From Ramicandelaber brevisporus (lineage: Eukaryota > Kickxellomycota > Ramicandelaberales > Ramicandelaberaceae), in the NCBI GenBank assembly GCA_025201865.1, contig MU602829.1, forward strand, positions 12,800-28,564: 15,765 nt of DNA. The letters run 5' to 3'. Each line of letters opens with the position of its first letter. The stretch's first letter is position 1. The translations under genes were made by a program, and so were the position numbers. This document shows positions 1 to 7,083 of the stretch, one piece after another. A model generated the notes under the pieces. The model was not told the DNA's origin and did no database searches. It saw only the letters and a program-made list of their open reading frames with translations.

Positions 1-218
1 GCGGCTTTGTGTGGCTGGCAGCGCTCGAGTCGCCGCTTATGAGAGCATCGTATCGGTCGCTGATGGAACCGCAGCCATGCAGAGTCTACCGCGCTGACGG
101 AGACACAGCGCTGACAGTGGAGTTCCTCTCTCCACAGCGCGGCGTTGCACCAGGACAAGTTCTTTGTCTCTACGACAGCAGCGACCGTTGTCTTGGAAGT
201 GGAGCAATCGCTCCTTAA
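1..218 (+). CDS. MTU1: Mitochondrial tRNA 2-thiouridylase, C-terminal end (partial)
   Basis: The last 71 codons of a gene that enters from the left edge. The frame is open from base 3 and stops at TAA 216-218. The final 45 or so residues fit the C-terminal beta-barrel of the MnmA/TRMU family: a PCRV segment, then LTVEF, then SPQRGVAPGQ, then a LYD segment and a terminal CLGSG. These match the family pattern of PCTV, DEPQRAVxPGQ, VFYDGD and CLGGG/CLGSG. The residues just before (VWLAALESPL) fit the family's WIAGEPP-type stretch. Members use ATP and a persulfide sulfur donor to make the 2-thio group of wobble uridine in tRNAs for Lys, Glu and Gln. The eukaryotic enzyme works in mitochondria. 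The catalytic PP-loop and cysteines lie outside the window. The match comes from remembered family motifs, not an alignment. The identity is fairly sure, the symbol less so. Confidence 0.85.
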   Translation, partial: GFVWLAALESPLMRASYRSLMEPQPCRVYRADGDTALTVEFLSPQRGVAPGQVLCLYDSSDRCLGSGAIAP

Positions 219-226
219 GTGATATC

Positions 227-262
227 TGCACAGTCTGCACAGTCTCTCTCTCTCTCTCTTTT
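227..262. repeat. Short direct repeat and CT microsatellite after MTU1
   Basis: Two adjacent copies of CTGCACAGT run straight into a (CT)n tract at about 243-259, just past the MTU1 stop. This is probably 3' UTR. No AATAAA is seen before the transposon-like element begins at 310. Confidence 0.6.
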
Positions 263-309
263 ATCTGTTATCTTTTGTGCCATCCTTCAATCCTTTCTTT
301 CCTTATCAT

Positions 310-322
310 CACGGGTGGGCCG
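310..322 (+). repeat. Left terminal inverted repeat
   Basis: CACGGGTGGGCCG, the exact reverse complement of 1436-1448. It is preceded by ATCAT at 305-309. Confidence 0.65.
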
Positions 323-383
323 TTTTTACGTATAATTATCTGTCGTTCAGCGTTTTCAATATCTTTTACCCAGAAACGTGCAC

Positions 384-397
384 TTTACGTAAAAGCA
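384..397 (+). repeat. Left subterminal repeat with ACGT palindrome
   Basis: TTTACGTAAAAGCA, the exact reverse complement of 1381-1394. A related TTAACGTAAAAA copy follows near 407-418. Repeated subterminal motifs of this kind are often transposase-binding sites. That role is inferred here. Confidence 0.6.
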
Positions 398-742
398 GCA
401 TGTGCTTTAACGTAAAAATACATCTCCTCCTCCTTGTCCTTCCTCCTATCAAATCACATAAAATCACATTAAAATGACACTAAAGTCTCGCACTGAGCGG
501 TACAGTTAGATGATGTTGTTTACAGAAGAGCGTGTGCCGAAACAGCGACGGAACGATACTGCTAGAGGCGTTGTTCGATCAAAGGAGGTTCGCCACTCTG
601 CGTAGAAAAACAAACTACACACACACTCCTTTGATTCTCGCGATTGACCAACTCTTCCCTATCTATACACACACCAACCAGCGAATCAAGTATCAGCCGT
701 GTTTCGTTCCTGAGTGCTACTACTGCCGCTGTCCCTCGAGTG

Positions 743-750
743 TATAAAAA
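743..750 (+). promoter_or_regulatory. TATA-like box inside the transposon-like element
   Basis: TATAAAAA, followed by a long pyrimidine-rich stretch. It resembles a TATA box with a CT-rich leader, but no convincing coding region follows. It may be chance or an internal non-coding transcript. Confidence 0.25.
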
Positions 751-1380
751 ATGCAGCTATCTCGTCCAGCACAACTACCATCCTTTCCCGCGTCTGTTTG
801 TTTCTGTGTCTCATCCCTTCCTCTCTCTTCGTCCTTCTGCTTTGTCCCTGAACCGCACCGTCTCTTTCCTGCTCTCAACTCTTCCCCCTTCCCTCTGCAC
901 CGCACGTGTGTGCTCGCGCCTTCTGGTCGCGCCACTGTCGGTTGCACCTCGACCCTTCAAGACAACCACTTTCCTGTCGGTCTGCTCGTCTGTTCCCTGC
1001 AGCAGCTGCCTCCGCTGTCTACGCCACCTCGGTCCTCACTTCGCGTAGACACCCTTCTCGCCGGCCGTTCCCTCCTCTTCGCCGGCCCACGCTTGGTTGC
1101 TTCTTGTCGCTCGTGCCGCCTCTTTCAAGGTGGTTTGGTCACCCCCAATTGCTACTTGAGCACAACTCTGCCTGCATCCGCTCGGTTCTGCGGTCTACTC
1201 GCCTGGTCGCACCTTCCGCCGTCGATGCTCGCTACTCCCCCCCCGATATATATTCAACGTACAAGGGCTCTCGGCCACGTGTCTGCCTCGTGCAGATACA
1301 CCCGGTCTATCTCGGCCATCTGGTCGTGATTAGAGCGTTCGCCATTGCTCTCCAAGTGCTTATATCAACTCGGTGTGGAA

Positions 1381-1394
1381 TGCTTTTACGTAAA
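1381..1394 (-). repeat. Right subterminal repeat
   Basis: TGCTTTTACGTAAA, the inverted partner of 384-397. Bases 1384-1395 also form a 12-bp perfect palindrome, TTTTACGTAAAA. Confidence 0.6.
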
Positions 1395-1435
1395 AATCCC
1401 CTGTCATATAAGTTTTCCTAAATTTTTCGTGGGGG

Positions 1436-1448
1436 CGGCCCACCCGTG
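1436..1448 (-). repeat. Right terminal inverted repeat
   Basis: CGGCCCACCCGTG, the inverted partner of 310-322. It is followed directly by ATCAT at 1449-1453. Confidence 0.65.
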
Positions 1449-1656
1449 ATCATACGGCTTTCACTTTCCAGACTAATTAGTGTGTCTCGCCTTGCGCAAT
1501 ACTACCCATTTTCAGCTTACAATGCTATCAATCAGCAGTCCTTCATTGGAACATTTATCTTTTTATGCTCTTTAACATAAACTAACTAACAGCCGTTTTG
1601 CTCATTTTGACAGCCGTCTTTTGTTGTGTAACAATGGAGATGAACGTGCACGCTGC

Positions 1657-1674
1657 ACACACACATGTGTGTGT
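1657..1674. repeat. 18-bp perfect palindrome of CA/TG dinucleotides
   Basis: ACACACACATGTGTGTGT is its own reverse complement. It could extrude as a small hairpin or form Z-DNA. It may simply be a microsatellite whose phase flips at the centre. Confidence 0.7.
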
Positions 1675-2002
1675 ACATTTGTTTGCTCAACCTTGTTTCA
1701 GATTTGCAAAGGAAGAGTAACTCCGACATATTGGAGATTGCCGCATTTGGAGTGTTGGTTAGTTCACACGCGGTTGCTTTCTCTCCTTGACGAAAAAAGT
1801 TTTGCAAACTCGTATCTCGAAAGACGACTTTTGCTTGCAGACACGTCCCTTTCTTTGACCCAACGCTGTTCAGAAGCAGTACCAGTGCAACCAACCATCA
1901 GATGCAGCATGTACACCTCACCATTTTGCAACTGTTCGGCCTCCGTTGCTTTTGCTTTTGCTCTGTCCACGCATAGATATTCCGCTTCTTCTCCATGCGG
2001 AG

Positions 2003-2034
2003 ATACATACATACGTACGTACGTAGGTACGTAC
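2003..2034. repeat. TACA/TACG tetranucleotide repeat
   Basis: ATAC units change into ACGT-phased units (TACGTACGTACG), followed by GGTACGTAC. The ACGT part is self-complementary. It is a simple sequence repeat with no evident function. Confidence 0.65.
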
Positions 2035-2111
2035 AAACAAATCACTGTCCCATTTCCATTTTGGTTTGCCGCTGCTGCTGCTGTATTTTTTTCTCTTCAA
2101 AAAGATTACCA

Positions 2112-2282
2112 ATGAAGCGTGCTGAAAATCCTCGTGACATGCTCTTACGCTTCCTTTGCTGTCCAAAAAGGAAGCCGACATGCACTTGCGTCCACATGCA
2201 GGCGAGTGTGTATACGAGACGTATGTTGGGTCGAACCAAACAAGTGCAAACGAGCAAGCGAGCAGTCGGCAACTACGGATAG
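2112..2282 (+). CDS. Candidate small basic ORF, 56 aa (doubtful)
   Basis: From the ATG at 2112 to the TAG at 2280-2282 there are 56 codons. The product is rich in Arg and Lys and has a clustered-Cys segment (FLCCP, then CTC). I do not recognise it. The base at -3 is C, which is a poor start context, and the same frame is open further upstream without an ATG close by. It is listed because base composition is balanced here and turns G-poor right after its stop. It could easily be chance. Confidence 0.12.
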   Translation: MKRAENPRDMLLRFLCCPKRKPTCTCVHMQASVYTRRMLGRTKQVQTSKRAVGNYG

Positions 2283-3505
2283 AATCTCACCAACGGTAGC
2301 TTTCCCCCGCTGTGGCACCATTATTATTTTTTTTTTTTACCTCCACCTTCTGTGTCTCGCTTTCTCTCTCATTCTCTCTCTTTCTCCACTCGCCCCTTTT
2401 TATTTTTACTCGGCCAACAGCCACCTCACATGCATTACAGGTACACCAAATAGAGATAGCCGCCTTAACCTTCTCTCTTTGCTGCAACCTTATTTACATT
2501 GTTACCCAACCCTTGCCCTTTTTCAACGAGTTCTATCTCGTCTCTTTTTTTCTATACGTTGAACGCGTGCTTTGAGACTTCCTTTGCAAGTAAATTGAAC
2601 GACAACAACAGAAACAGAAACAGAAAAAAAAGCCGCTGATACCAGACGAGATACACAGCACCGCACAGAACAGAACAGCACAGAGCAGCACGACCACGCG
2701 CCTGGACTTCCTTCTTCATCATATGTAAACGAGAAAAAAGGAGCGCCATCTTCTCTTACACAAACAAAATACAAGGGTCATTCAGATTATCCATTCATCA
2801 CACATCCGAAAACGAAAACGTGCCTTGCTTTGTTTGTTCACCACCACCACTGCCACCACTGCTTCCACCACCGCTGCTTCTATTGACAATTCTTTCCGCC
2901 CGTATTGCACTACCAAAAGACCGCGCGTACAGACATATCTGCAAAAGAAAGCAACAGGTAGCTACATGCACACGCGCACTTAAAAGCTCCTCTGAGAACC
3001 TTTCACCTTTCCTTTTTGTGCATTATCTCCATCCCCTCACTGCTCTTTTTGTGTCTCTTGTTTCTGCCTTTTCCTTCTTTGCCTCTCGTTCATCATACTC
3101 TCCACGAACCCAAATCCTTCCACATTCTATCGGTGCTTCTTTCTTTTTTTTTGAAATAAGTGAACCACTGCTTACTTTACCTTTTCAAGTATATAATCTG
3201 GGGAACCTCGCGCATTATGCACCTTGTTCCTCCCTCATCCCACGACCTTACTTTTTTTTTATCATCGCAGTCCCCTCTTCTCCTACCTCCACCTCCATCT
3301 CCACACAACACAACACAGCGCAACAGCAACGCACACAGAACAATCCGACACATAGCACCATTTTACCTATTTTGTAATCACTGCTGTTGCCCTTGCTCTC
3401 TGTGAATCATTTCTCACCTGATTTTTCCCTCCTCTTCTTCTATCTTTAACCTGCGTGCCCTTGTTGTCATCGTGCTCATCCTTTGACGCCATTTTGTCTG
3501 ATCGG

Positions 3506-3513
3506 TATAAATT
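3506..3513 (+). promoter_or_regulatory. TATA box candidate for the 4039 microprotein transcript
   Basis: TATAAATT on the + strand, followed by a G-poor CT/CA-rich stretch with few ATGs before 4039. One very short upstream ORF begins near 3755 (10 codons). If used, the leader would be about 0.5 kb. Evidence is from sequence pattern only. Confidence 0.35.
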
Positions 3514-3595
3514 CCGACCTCATCATCCCATCATCCCGTCATCATACCTTCCACTTCCTCCATCACTTTCCCCACTTGTCATTCATCAGTCCGAC

Positions 3596-3631
3596 CATCA
3601 ACTCCATCAACTCCATCAACTCCATCAACAC
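3596..3631 (+). repeat. 9-bp tandem repeat CATCAACTC
   Basis: Three exact copies of CATCAACTC and a fourth ending in CAC, within the G-poor tract. There is no ATG on the + strand within it. Confidence 0.75.
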
Positions 3632-3810
3632 CGCCACAAGTGTCACACACGTTGTCCTTTTTCAACACTCTCTCGTCTTCGTCTAGCTCCTCCCTCCCCT
3701 TTAGCACACTACATCACACACATTGTAGCCAAAACGCGCGTGCACATCCGCCTCATGTGCATAGTCCCTATCGATCACACCTTCTGAAACACTCACAACC
3801 ACTTAACACA

Positions 3811-3850
3811 TACGCACACACACGCACACACACGCACACACACGCATACA
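3811..3850 (+). repeat. 10-bp tandem repeat (CACGCACACA)n
   Basis: Four units of a 10-base CA-rich repeat. The first and last units carry single differences. It is a minisatellite-like tract in the presumed leader of the 4039 ORF. Confidence 0.75.
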
Positions 3851-4038
3851 TACCCTCAAGTCAAGCTTCATCACTTGCAGTTTCATATTCAAATCCAAAA
3901 TAAAAAACACGCGGCTGACTACCTCTGTTACCTCTGTTACTACTGCTGTAACTACTCCTACCACGACCGCCACCACGCGTCAAACCACGTTCTTGACACT
4001 CCAAAAACAAATCAACCACCACCATCTGTCCATTCACC

Positions 4039-4152
4039 ATGTGGGATAACAGCACGTCGCAGTACACTTACAAGGACATCAACCACCCTCTGTGGAGAAG
4101 TGACATTAGCTCCGAAGAGGTTTGGCCAAACACCAAGGTGGATGTTGGCTAA
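4039..4152 (+). CDS. Putative microprotein, 37 aa, unknown function
   Basis: The ATG at 4039 sits in a good context (CACCATG, A at -3), and TAA at 4150-4152 closes 37 codons. The case for coding is compositional. G is 30 of 114 bases (26%) inside the ORF, against 3 to 6 per 60 in sampled G-poor lines on both sides, and the change falls at the ORF ends. The product is hydrophilic, with three Trp (2, 19, 29), two Tyr (9, 11), no Cys and an acidic SSEE stretch (24-27). No membrane segment is visible and I know no family for it. Alternatively it is a first exon. A weak donor, AAG|GTGGAT, lies at about 4134, and a good acceptor-like tract ends in TTGCACAG near 4446, but the sequence beyond adds only about a dozen residues. 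It converges on the coiled-coil gene at 4695. Confidence 0.5.
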   Translation: MWDNSTSQYTYKDINHPLWRSDISSEEVWPNTKVDVG

Positions 4153-4527
4153 TGCCCCCTTCACCCTCCGCCCTCTGCTCTGCCTCCGACCCTGCCTCTG
4201 CTCTCTCGCCTCTTGCCCCCTTCCAAAACTCCATTCCACCTCCGTTTATTTTTGCTGCTGTGCGTCAAAAAAAGCATTCGACATTCCGTTAACTAACACA
4301 AAAAAACGCCTCTTGTGTCGGCGCATCTTACTCCTTTCTGTCTACCACCTTACTCGGTTTACCCTTTTTCTTTCTATCTCTCTATTCTATTCTACCTCTC
4401 TGATCATTCGTTATCTTTTTTTTTTACCTCTTGTCCGTTTGCACAGTTTACCCTGTTTATGCTACCCTTATTTTGCTTTTCTTAGTTAATTAGTTTGCGC
4501 ATGTATCTACCTGTTTAAATGCTCTGT

Positions 4528-4533
4528 TTTATT
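4528..4533 (-). terminator. Poly(A) signal AATAAA for the coiled-coil gene
   Basis: TTTATT on the + strand reads AATAAA on the minus strand, about 160 nt past the TAA at 4695-4697. It is a plausible cleavage signal. Confidence 0.4.
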
Positions 4534-4553
4534 ATTAATTACTACCTTTTAAT

Positions 4554-4600
4554 AACAACAACAACAACAACAATAGCAATAGCAATAGCAATAGTAACAA
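4554..4600. repeat. (AAC)n followed by (AATAGC)n microsatellite
   Basis: A run of CAA triplets gives way to about four AATAGC-type hexamers. It lies in the presumed 3' UTR of the coiled-coil gene. Confidence 0.75.
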
Positions 4601-4694
4601 AAGCAAATATAATCGATTGTTGAATAGATATAGTTTGCGCGCTAAGGAATTCAAGCATGTGATTCTACTTAGGAAGTTGAAATAGAAGTGGGAG

Positions 4695-6572
4695 TTAAGG
4701 CTGCGACTGCGATTTGGTAACTTCAGGAGTGGTTGGATGCGGCGTTGACGGTTGTTCCGGTTCTTGTTCTGGTTTCTTCTCTGTATCCGTCTTCGTCTTC
4801 GTTTCCTTCTCCTTCTGCTTCTCTTGTTCTTGTCCTTGTCCTTGCTCTTGCTTCTCTACATCGATAGTCTTCTGGTTGTCATCGGATGAGATGATATCTT
4901 CGGCAGTGTCATTGGCTGACGATTCTTGCTTCTTGCCTCCTTTGAGAATGGTTAGTTCCTCATCTTGACTCTTCACCACTTCAATCAAATTCTCAATAGT
5001 CTTTTGATGCTGGTCAAGTCTCTTTACTTGATCACCAGCTGTCTTTTCAAGCTGAGAGTGGCGCTTCTTAATCTTTGTCAATTCACGTTCTGCCAATGCA
5101 CATCTAGCCTGTGCCTCATATTGTTTATTAGTGGCTGTGAGGATTTGACTATCCTTGTCATTAATGGTTGATTCCAATTCTGTTATGTTTCCTTCCAACT
5201 CTCTAATCTTTTCTTCCAATTGTCTAATCTGTTCCTCCAATTTGGCAATTTCTTCAGGAGTCAATTCCTTGATCATATACTCAACTTGCTTCTGTGTCTG
5301 TAGTTCTTGATGCTTATTCTTTAGTTGATTAAGCTCTGATTGCAATGAATGATACTCTGCATTCTTTTTACTCAAATCTTCTCTGGCTGCCTCCTTTAAT
5401 ATTCTTTGTGACTTGACCATAACTTCAAGATCTTCCAAATTGCTTTCATATTTTGCATTAGCTGACATTGCTGCTGCCAAATCTTGCTCCAATGAACTGA
5501 TCTTATCTGCAGTTTGCGTCGCTGTAATTGCAATACTATCCTCAAGTTCTGTGATTTTAGCTCTGGTCTCATTCAATTCACTCTGCAACACAGCCTTTTC
5601 AGCCTCCAATGTGCTTACTTGCTCTTTGACTGTAGCCAGCTGTTCAGTGAGTGTTTCTACCTTGATAGTTGCTGATAACAGAGAGGCTCTTGCATTCTCC
5701 GCAGCTTCCGCCGCAGTTTGAGTTGCTCGCAAGTCCTCTTTGAGCTTATTTAATTCAGATTCACGCTGAGCCAATGTCGCTTCACGTTCACTCATCTTGG
5801 TCTGAATGTTATTAATTGCTCTGTTCAACACATCTTGGCTTGATTCATTTCGGTCTTTAACCGCTTCAATCTCCAAATTCAATCCATCAATCTTAGCCTC
5901 ATACTCCGCCTTCAATGATTCCCACTCAGTCTGCTTCTCAGTTAGAGCTTTGCGAGTGATTGCGTGTTCGCTGTTGGCCTGAACCAGTTTCATTGTAAGT
6001 GACTGCTTCGACGCCTCTTCAGCTTGCACATCTTCAGTCAACTTGCGCATCTGCATACTAGCACTGTCCAGTGATGACTTCAATTCGTCTCGCTCTTTAC
6101 CAACAGATGCAACTTCACCTAATGCCTGATCACGATCTGCCACCAAGATTGATTGCTCTGATGTCAATTGAAGAACCCGATTCTCTGCAGCTTCCAGTTC
6201 GTCGCTCTTTTGCTTCATGTCAGCTTCCAGTGTCTTTGCATGTTCATTAGCCTCTTCAACCTTTGCTCTCAGCGCGTCCAATTCTGCAGCCTCGGCACCT
6301 CGAGCTCCACCCTGCTCGCTCAACAGCCGAGATATCTCCTCATCCTTAGCTGCAAGTTGCTTAGAGAGACCAGTCGCGCGCTCGCGGTGCAACTGGAGTT
6401 CCACAGACGCGCGTCTATTTGCAGAAACACCCAGCAGGTATGCAAGCGCGACTAGAGTGACAATTGCAGTTGCTGCAAACATGTACGAGGCGAGACTCGT
6501 AACCAGAGCTGTCAGAGTCTCGAACAGAGCTGTGCCGTAGACTACGATCGTTGAAGTTAACGCTGTCTTCAT
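4695..6572 (-). CDS. Membrane-anchored long coiled-coil protein, 625 aa
   Basis: The ATG at 6570-6572 has G at -3, and the frame ends at TAA 4695-4697 with no intron. Residues about 5-49 are hydrophobic, with the clearest membrane segment at about 31-49 followed by NRR. This suggests a signal anchor, perhaps with a second, weaker hydrophobic stretch before it. Residues about 50-545 are almost continuous Glu/Lys/Gln/Leu heptads, with a very regular zipper in the part beginning ELTPEEIAKLEEQ. Residues 547-625 are a disordered Gln/Glu/Lys/Pro/Thr tail. A short N-terminal anchor plus a long cytoplasmic coiled coil is the layout of animal ER proteins kinectin and p180, and it is the inverse of most C-terminally anchored golgins. 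That is similarity of architecture only, and I recognise no homolog. It likely serves as an organelle-surface tether or scaffold. It shares a divergent promoter region with the zinc transporter. Confidence 0.9.
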   Translation of the reverse strand: MKTALTSTIVVYGTALFETLTALVTSLASYMFAATAIVTLVALAYLLGVSANRRASVELQLHRERATGLSKQLAAKDEEISRLLSEQGGARGAEAAELDALRAKVEEANEHAKTLEADMKQKSDELEAAENRVLQLTSEQSILVADRDQALGEVASVGKERDELKSSLDSASMQMRKLTEDVQAEEASKQSLTMKLVQANSEHAITRKALTEKQTEWESLKAEYEAKIDGLNLEIEAVKDRNESSQDVLNRAINNIQTKMSEREATLAQRESELNKLKEDLRATQTAAEAAENARASLLSATIKVETLTEQLATVKEQVSTLEAEKAVLQSELNETRAKITELEDSIAITATQTADKISSLEQDLAAAMSANAKYESNLEDLEVMVKSQRILKEAAREDLSKKNAEYHSLQSELNQLKNKHQELQTQKQVEYMIKELTPEEIAKLEEQIRQLEEKIRELEGNITELESTINDKDSQILTATNKQYEAQARCALAERELTKIKKRHSQLEKTAGDQVKRLDQHQKTIENLIEVVKSQDEELTILKGGKKQESSANDTAEDIISSDDNQKTIDVEKQEQGQGQEQEKQKEKETKTKTDTEKKPEQEPEQPSTPHPTTPEVTKSQSQP

Positions 6573-6773
6573 CTCACTCGTTCACTCACTCACTTGCTTG
6601 TTTGCTTCACTCGCTTGTTGTTACTTGCTGTTACTTGTGGTTAGCTGTGAAGGTCAGTTTTGTAGATGGAATCTTGAAAAAAGAAAGCAGGCAAGAAAGT
6701 CAGAATCAAAGTCAACAAAAAGGAAAGCACTGTGCTTTGTGCACTGTTCGTTTGTTGTGTGTTGAGTACATAC

Positions 6774-6800
6774 GTTTAGTGCATGTCACTTGCACTAAAC
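6774..6800. promoter_or_regulatory. 10-bp inverted repeat with 7-nt spacer
   Basis: GTTTAGTGCA at 6774-6783 and TGCACTAAAC at 6791-6800 are exact reverse complements around TGTCACT. It lies roughly 200 bases from the coiled-coil start and 285 from the transporter start. It could be a dimeric factor site. No known regulator is assigned. Confidence 0.5.
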
Positions 6801-6905
6801 ATCGCAGTGTATATGCTGTATCTTTCAAAGAGTATCATGCGGTTAAAGGTACTAAGCAAAGTGTGCACAGAAAGGCTTAATATCTTTTAGTGTCCATCTA
6901 CTAAC

Positions 6906-6911
6906 CACGTG
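6906..6911. promoter_or_regulatory. CACGTG E-box
   Basis: A perfect bHLH-type hexamer, just downstream of TACTAAC and 178 bases before the transporter ATG. Fungal bHLH factors of the Cbf1/Pho4 type bind this core. Use here is inferred. Confidence 0.3.
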
Positions 6912-6913
6912 CA

Positions 6914-7078
6914 ATGCTCGAGGGACACAAGAGCGAACAGTTTCGACGGCACGTTGCTCAAGTTTTGTGGTCGTTCAACACTCGTTCTCTCTCTATCTCT
7001 CTCCAGTTTGCCTGTCATATCTGTGTTTCTGTCTGTTCGTTTCCACTTGCTCGAAAGAAAAGTTTACAACAAGAGTGA
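6914..7078 (+). CDS. Upstream ORF in the zinc transporter leader, 54 codons
   Basis: The ATG at 6914 has G at -3. The frame closes with TGA at 7076-7078, five bases before the transporter ATG at 7084. If transcription starts upstream of 6914, this ORF would be met first and would limit transporter translation to leaky scanning or reinitiation. If the start lies downstream, or the leader is spliced, it is irrelevant. The peptide is unremarkable. Confidence 0.25.
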   Translation: MLEGHKSEQFRRHVAQVLWSFNTRSLSISLQFACHICVSVCSFPLARKKSLQQE

Positions 7079-7083
7079 CAAAG

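Larger units (their letters stand above)
310..1448. mobile_element. Putative non-autonomous DNA transposon with terminal inverted repeats
   Basis: The ends are a 13-bp perfect inverted repeat: CACGGGTGGGCCG at 310-322 and its reverse complement at 1436-1448. Five mismatched bases then follow at both ends, after which ACG recurs at the same offset. A second inverted pair of 14 bp lies further in (384-397 and 1381-1394) and carries a TTTACGTAAA core. Further copies of the ACGTA-type motif occur near 325 and 410. The pentamer ATCAT flanks both ends (305-309 and 1449-1453), as a target-site duplication would. No transposase is recognisable inside. The interior has a TATA-like site at 743 and a pyrimidine-rich tract at about 760-1340 with only low-complexity ORFs. 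The element begins 91 bases past the MTU1 stop. The superfamily is unassigned. The flanks can also be read as a longer imperfect inverted repeat without the duplication. Confidence 0.6.
1449..3505. other. Intergenic stretch without a recognised gene
   Basis: No reading frame here resembles a known protein. From 1449 to about 2282 base composition is balanced, with simple repeats and branch-point-like CTAAC motifs near 1580-1590. From about 2285 the + strand is mostly rich in C and T, or in A and C, with little G. By hand, G is 4 of 60 in 2341-2400 and 6 of 60 in 3001-3060. An A-rich patch at about 2580-2830 is higher, with 14 of 60 in 2641-2700. There is a TATA-like TATATAAT at 3190-3197 with no good ORF behind it. 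The stretch may hold promoters, leaders or non-coding transcripts. Confidence 0.5.
4153..4694. other. Convergent 3' region between microprotein and coiled-coil gene
   Basis: A G-poor, T/C-rich stretch to about 4490, then AT-rich sequence. It presumably holds both 3' UTRs. No other gene is seen. It contains a CAA/AATAGC repeat block and a minus-strand AATAAA, both listed separately. Confidence 0.5.
6573..7083. promoter_or_regulatory. Divergent promoter region, coiled-coil gene and zinc transporter
   Basis: The 511 bases between two divergent start codons must hold both promoters and leaders. Visible elements are a 10-bp-arm inverted repeat (6774-6800), a consensus-like branch site TACTAAC (6899-6905), an E-box CACGTG (6906-6911), and a CT-rich stretch ending in CCAG near 7000. 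No clear TATA box is seen for either gene. TACTAAC and CCAG hint at a leader intron, but no strong donor is visible upstream. Confidence 0.6.

Noticed and set aside
550-559. GGAACGATAC, as in U6 snRNA
   Set aside because: None of the surrounding U6 sequence (ACAGAGA box, 5' stem) is present. It is a chance 10-mer.
751-1329. 192-codon + strand ORF inside the TIR element
   Set aside because: The product is Ser/Pro/Leu/Cys low-complexity from a pyrimidine-rich tract. No transposase-like catalytic pattern is seen, and two other frames are equally open.
1621-2115. 164-codon + strand ORF
   Set aside because: No recognisable motif. It runs through CA/TG and TACG simple repeats, and an overlapping minus-strand frame is also open.
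2229-2243. Minus-strand tRNA B-box-like GGTTCGACCC
   Set aside because: The flanking bases do not form a T stem, and no acceptor or anticodon arm could be found.
4139-4490. Antizyme-style frameshift extending the 37-codon ORF
   Set aside because: The stop context (GGC TAA TGC) is not a known +1 shift site, and the shifted frame encodes low-complexity Cys/Leu/Ser from a pyrimidine-rich tract.
6645-6855. AAGGT half-sites of a Zap1-type zinc-response element
   Set aside because: Only isolated AAGGT half-sites near 6650 and 6845. No full ACCTTNAAGGT palindrome is present.
6967-7083. Longer zinc transporter start at 6967
   Set aside because: That position is GTG, and no in-frame ATG exists before 7084. 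The extra residues are not like the family and come from CT-rich leader sequence.
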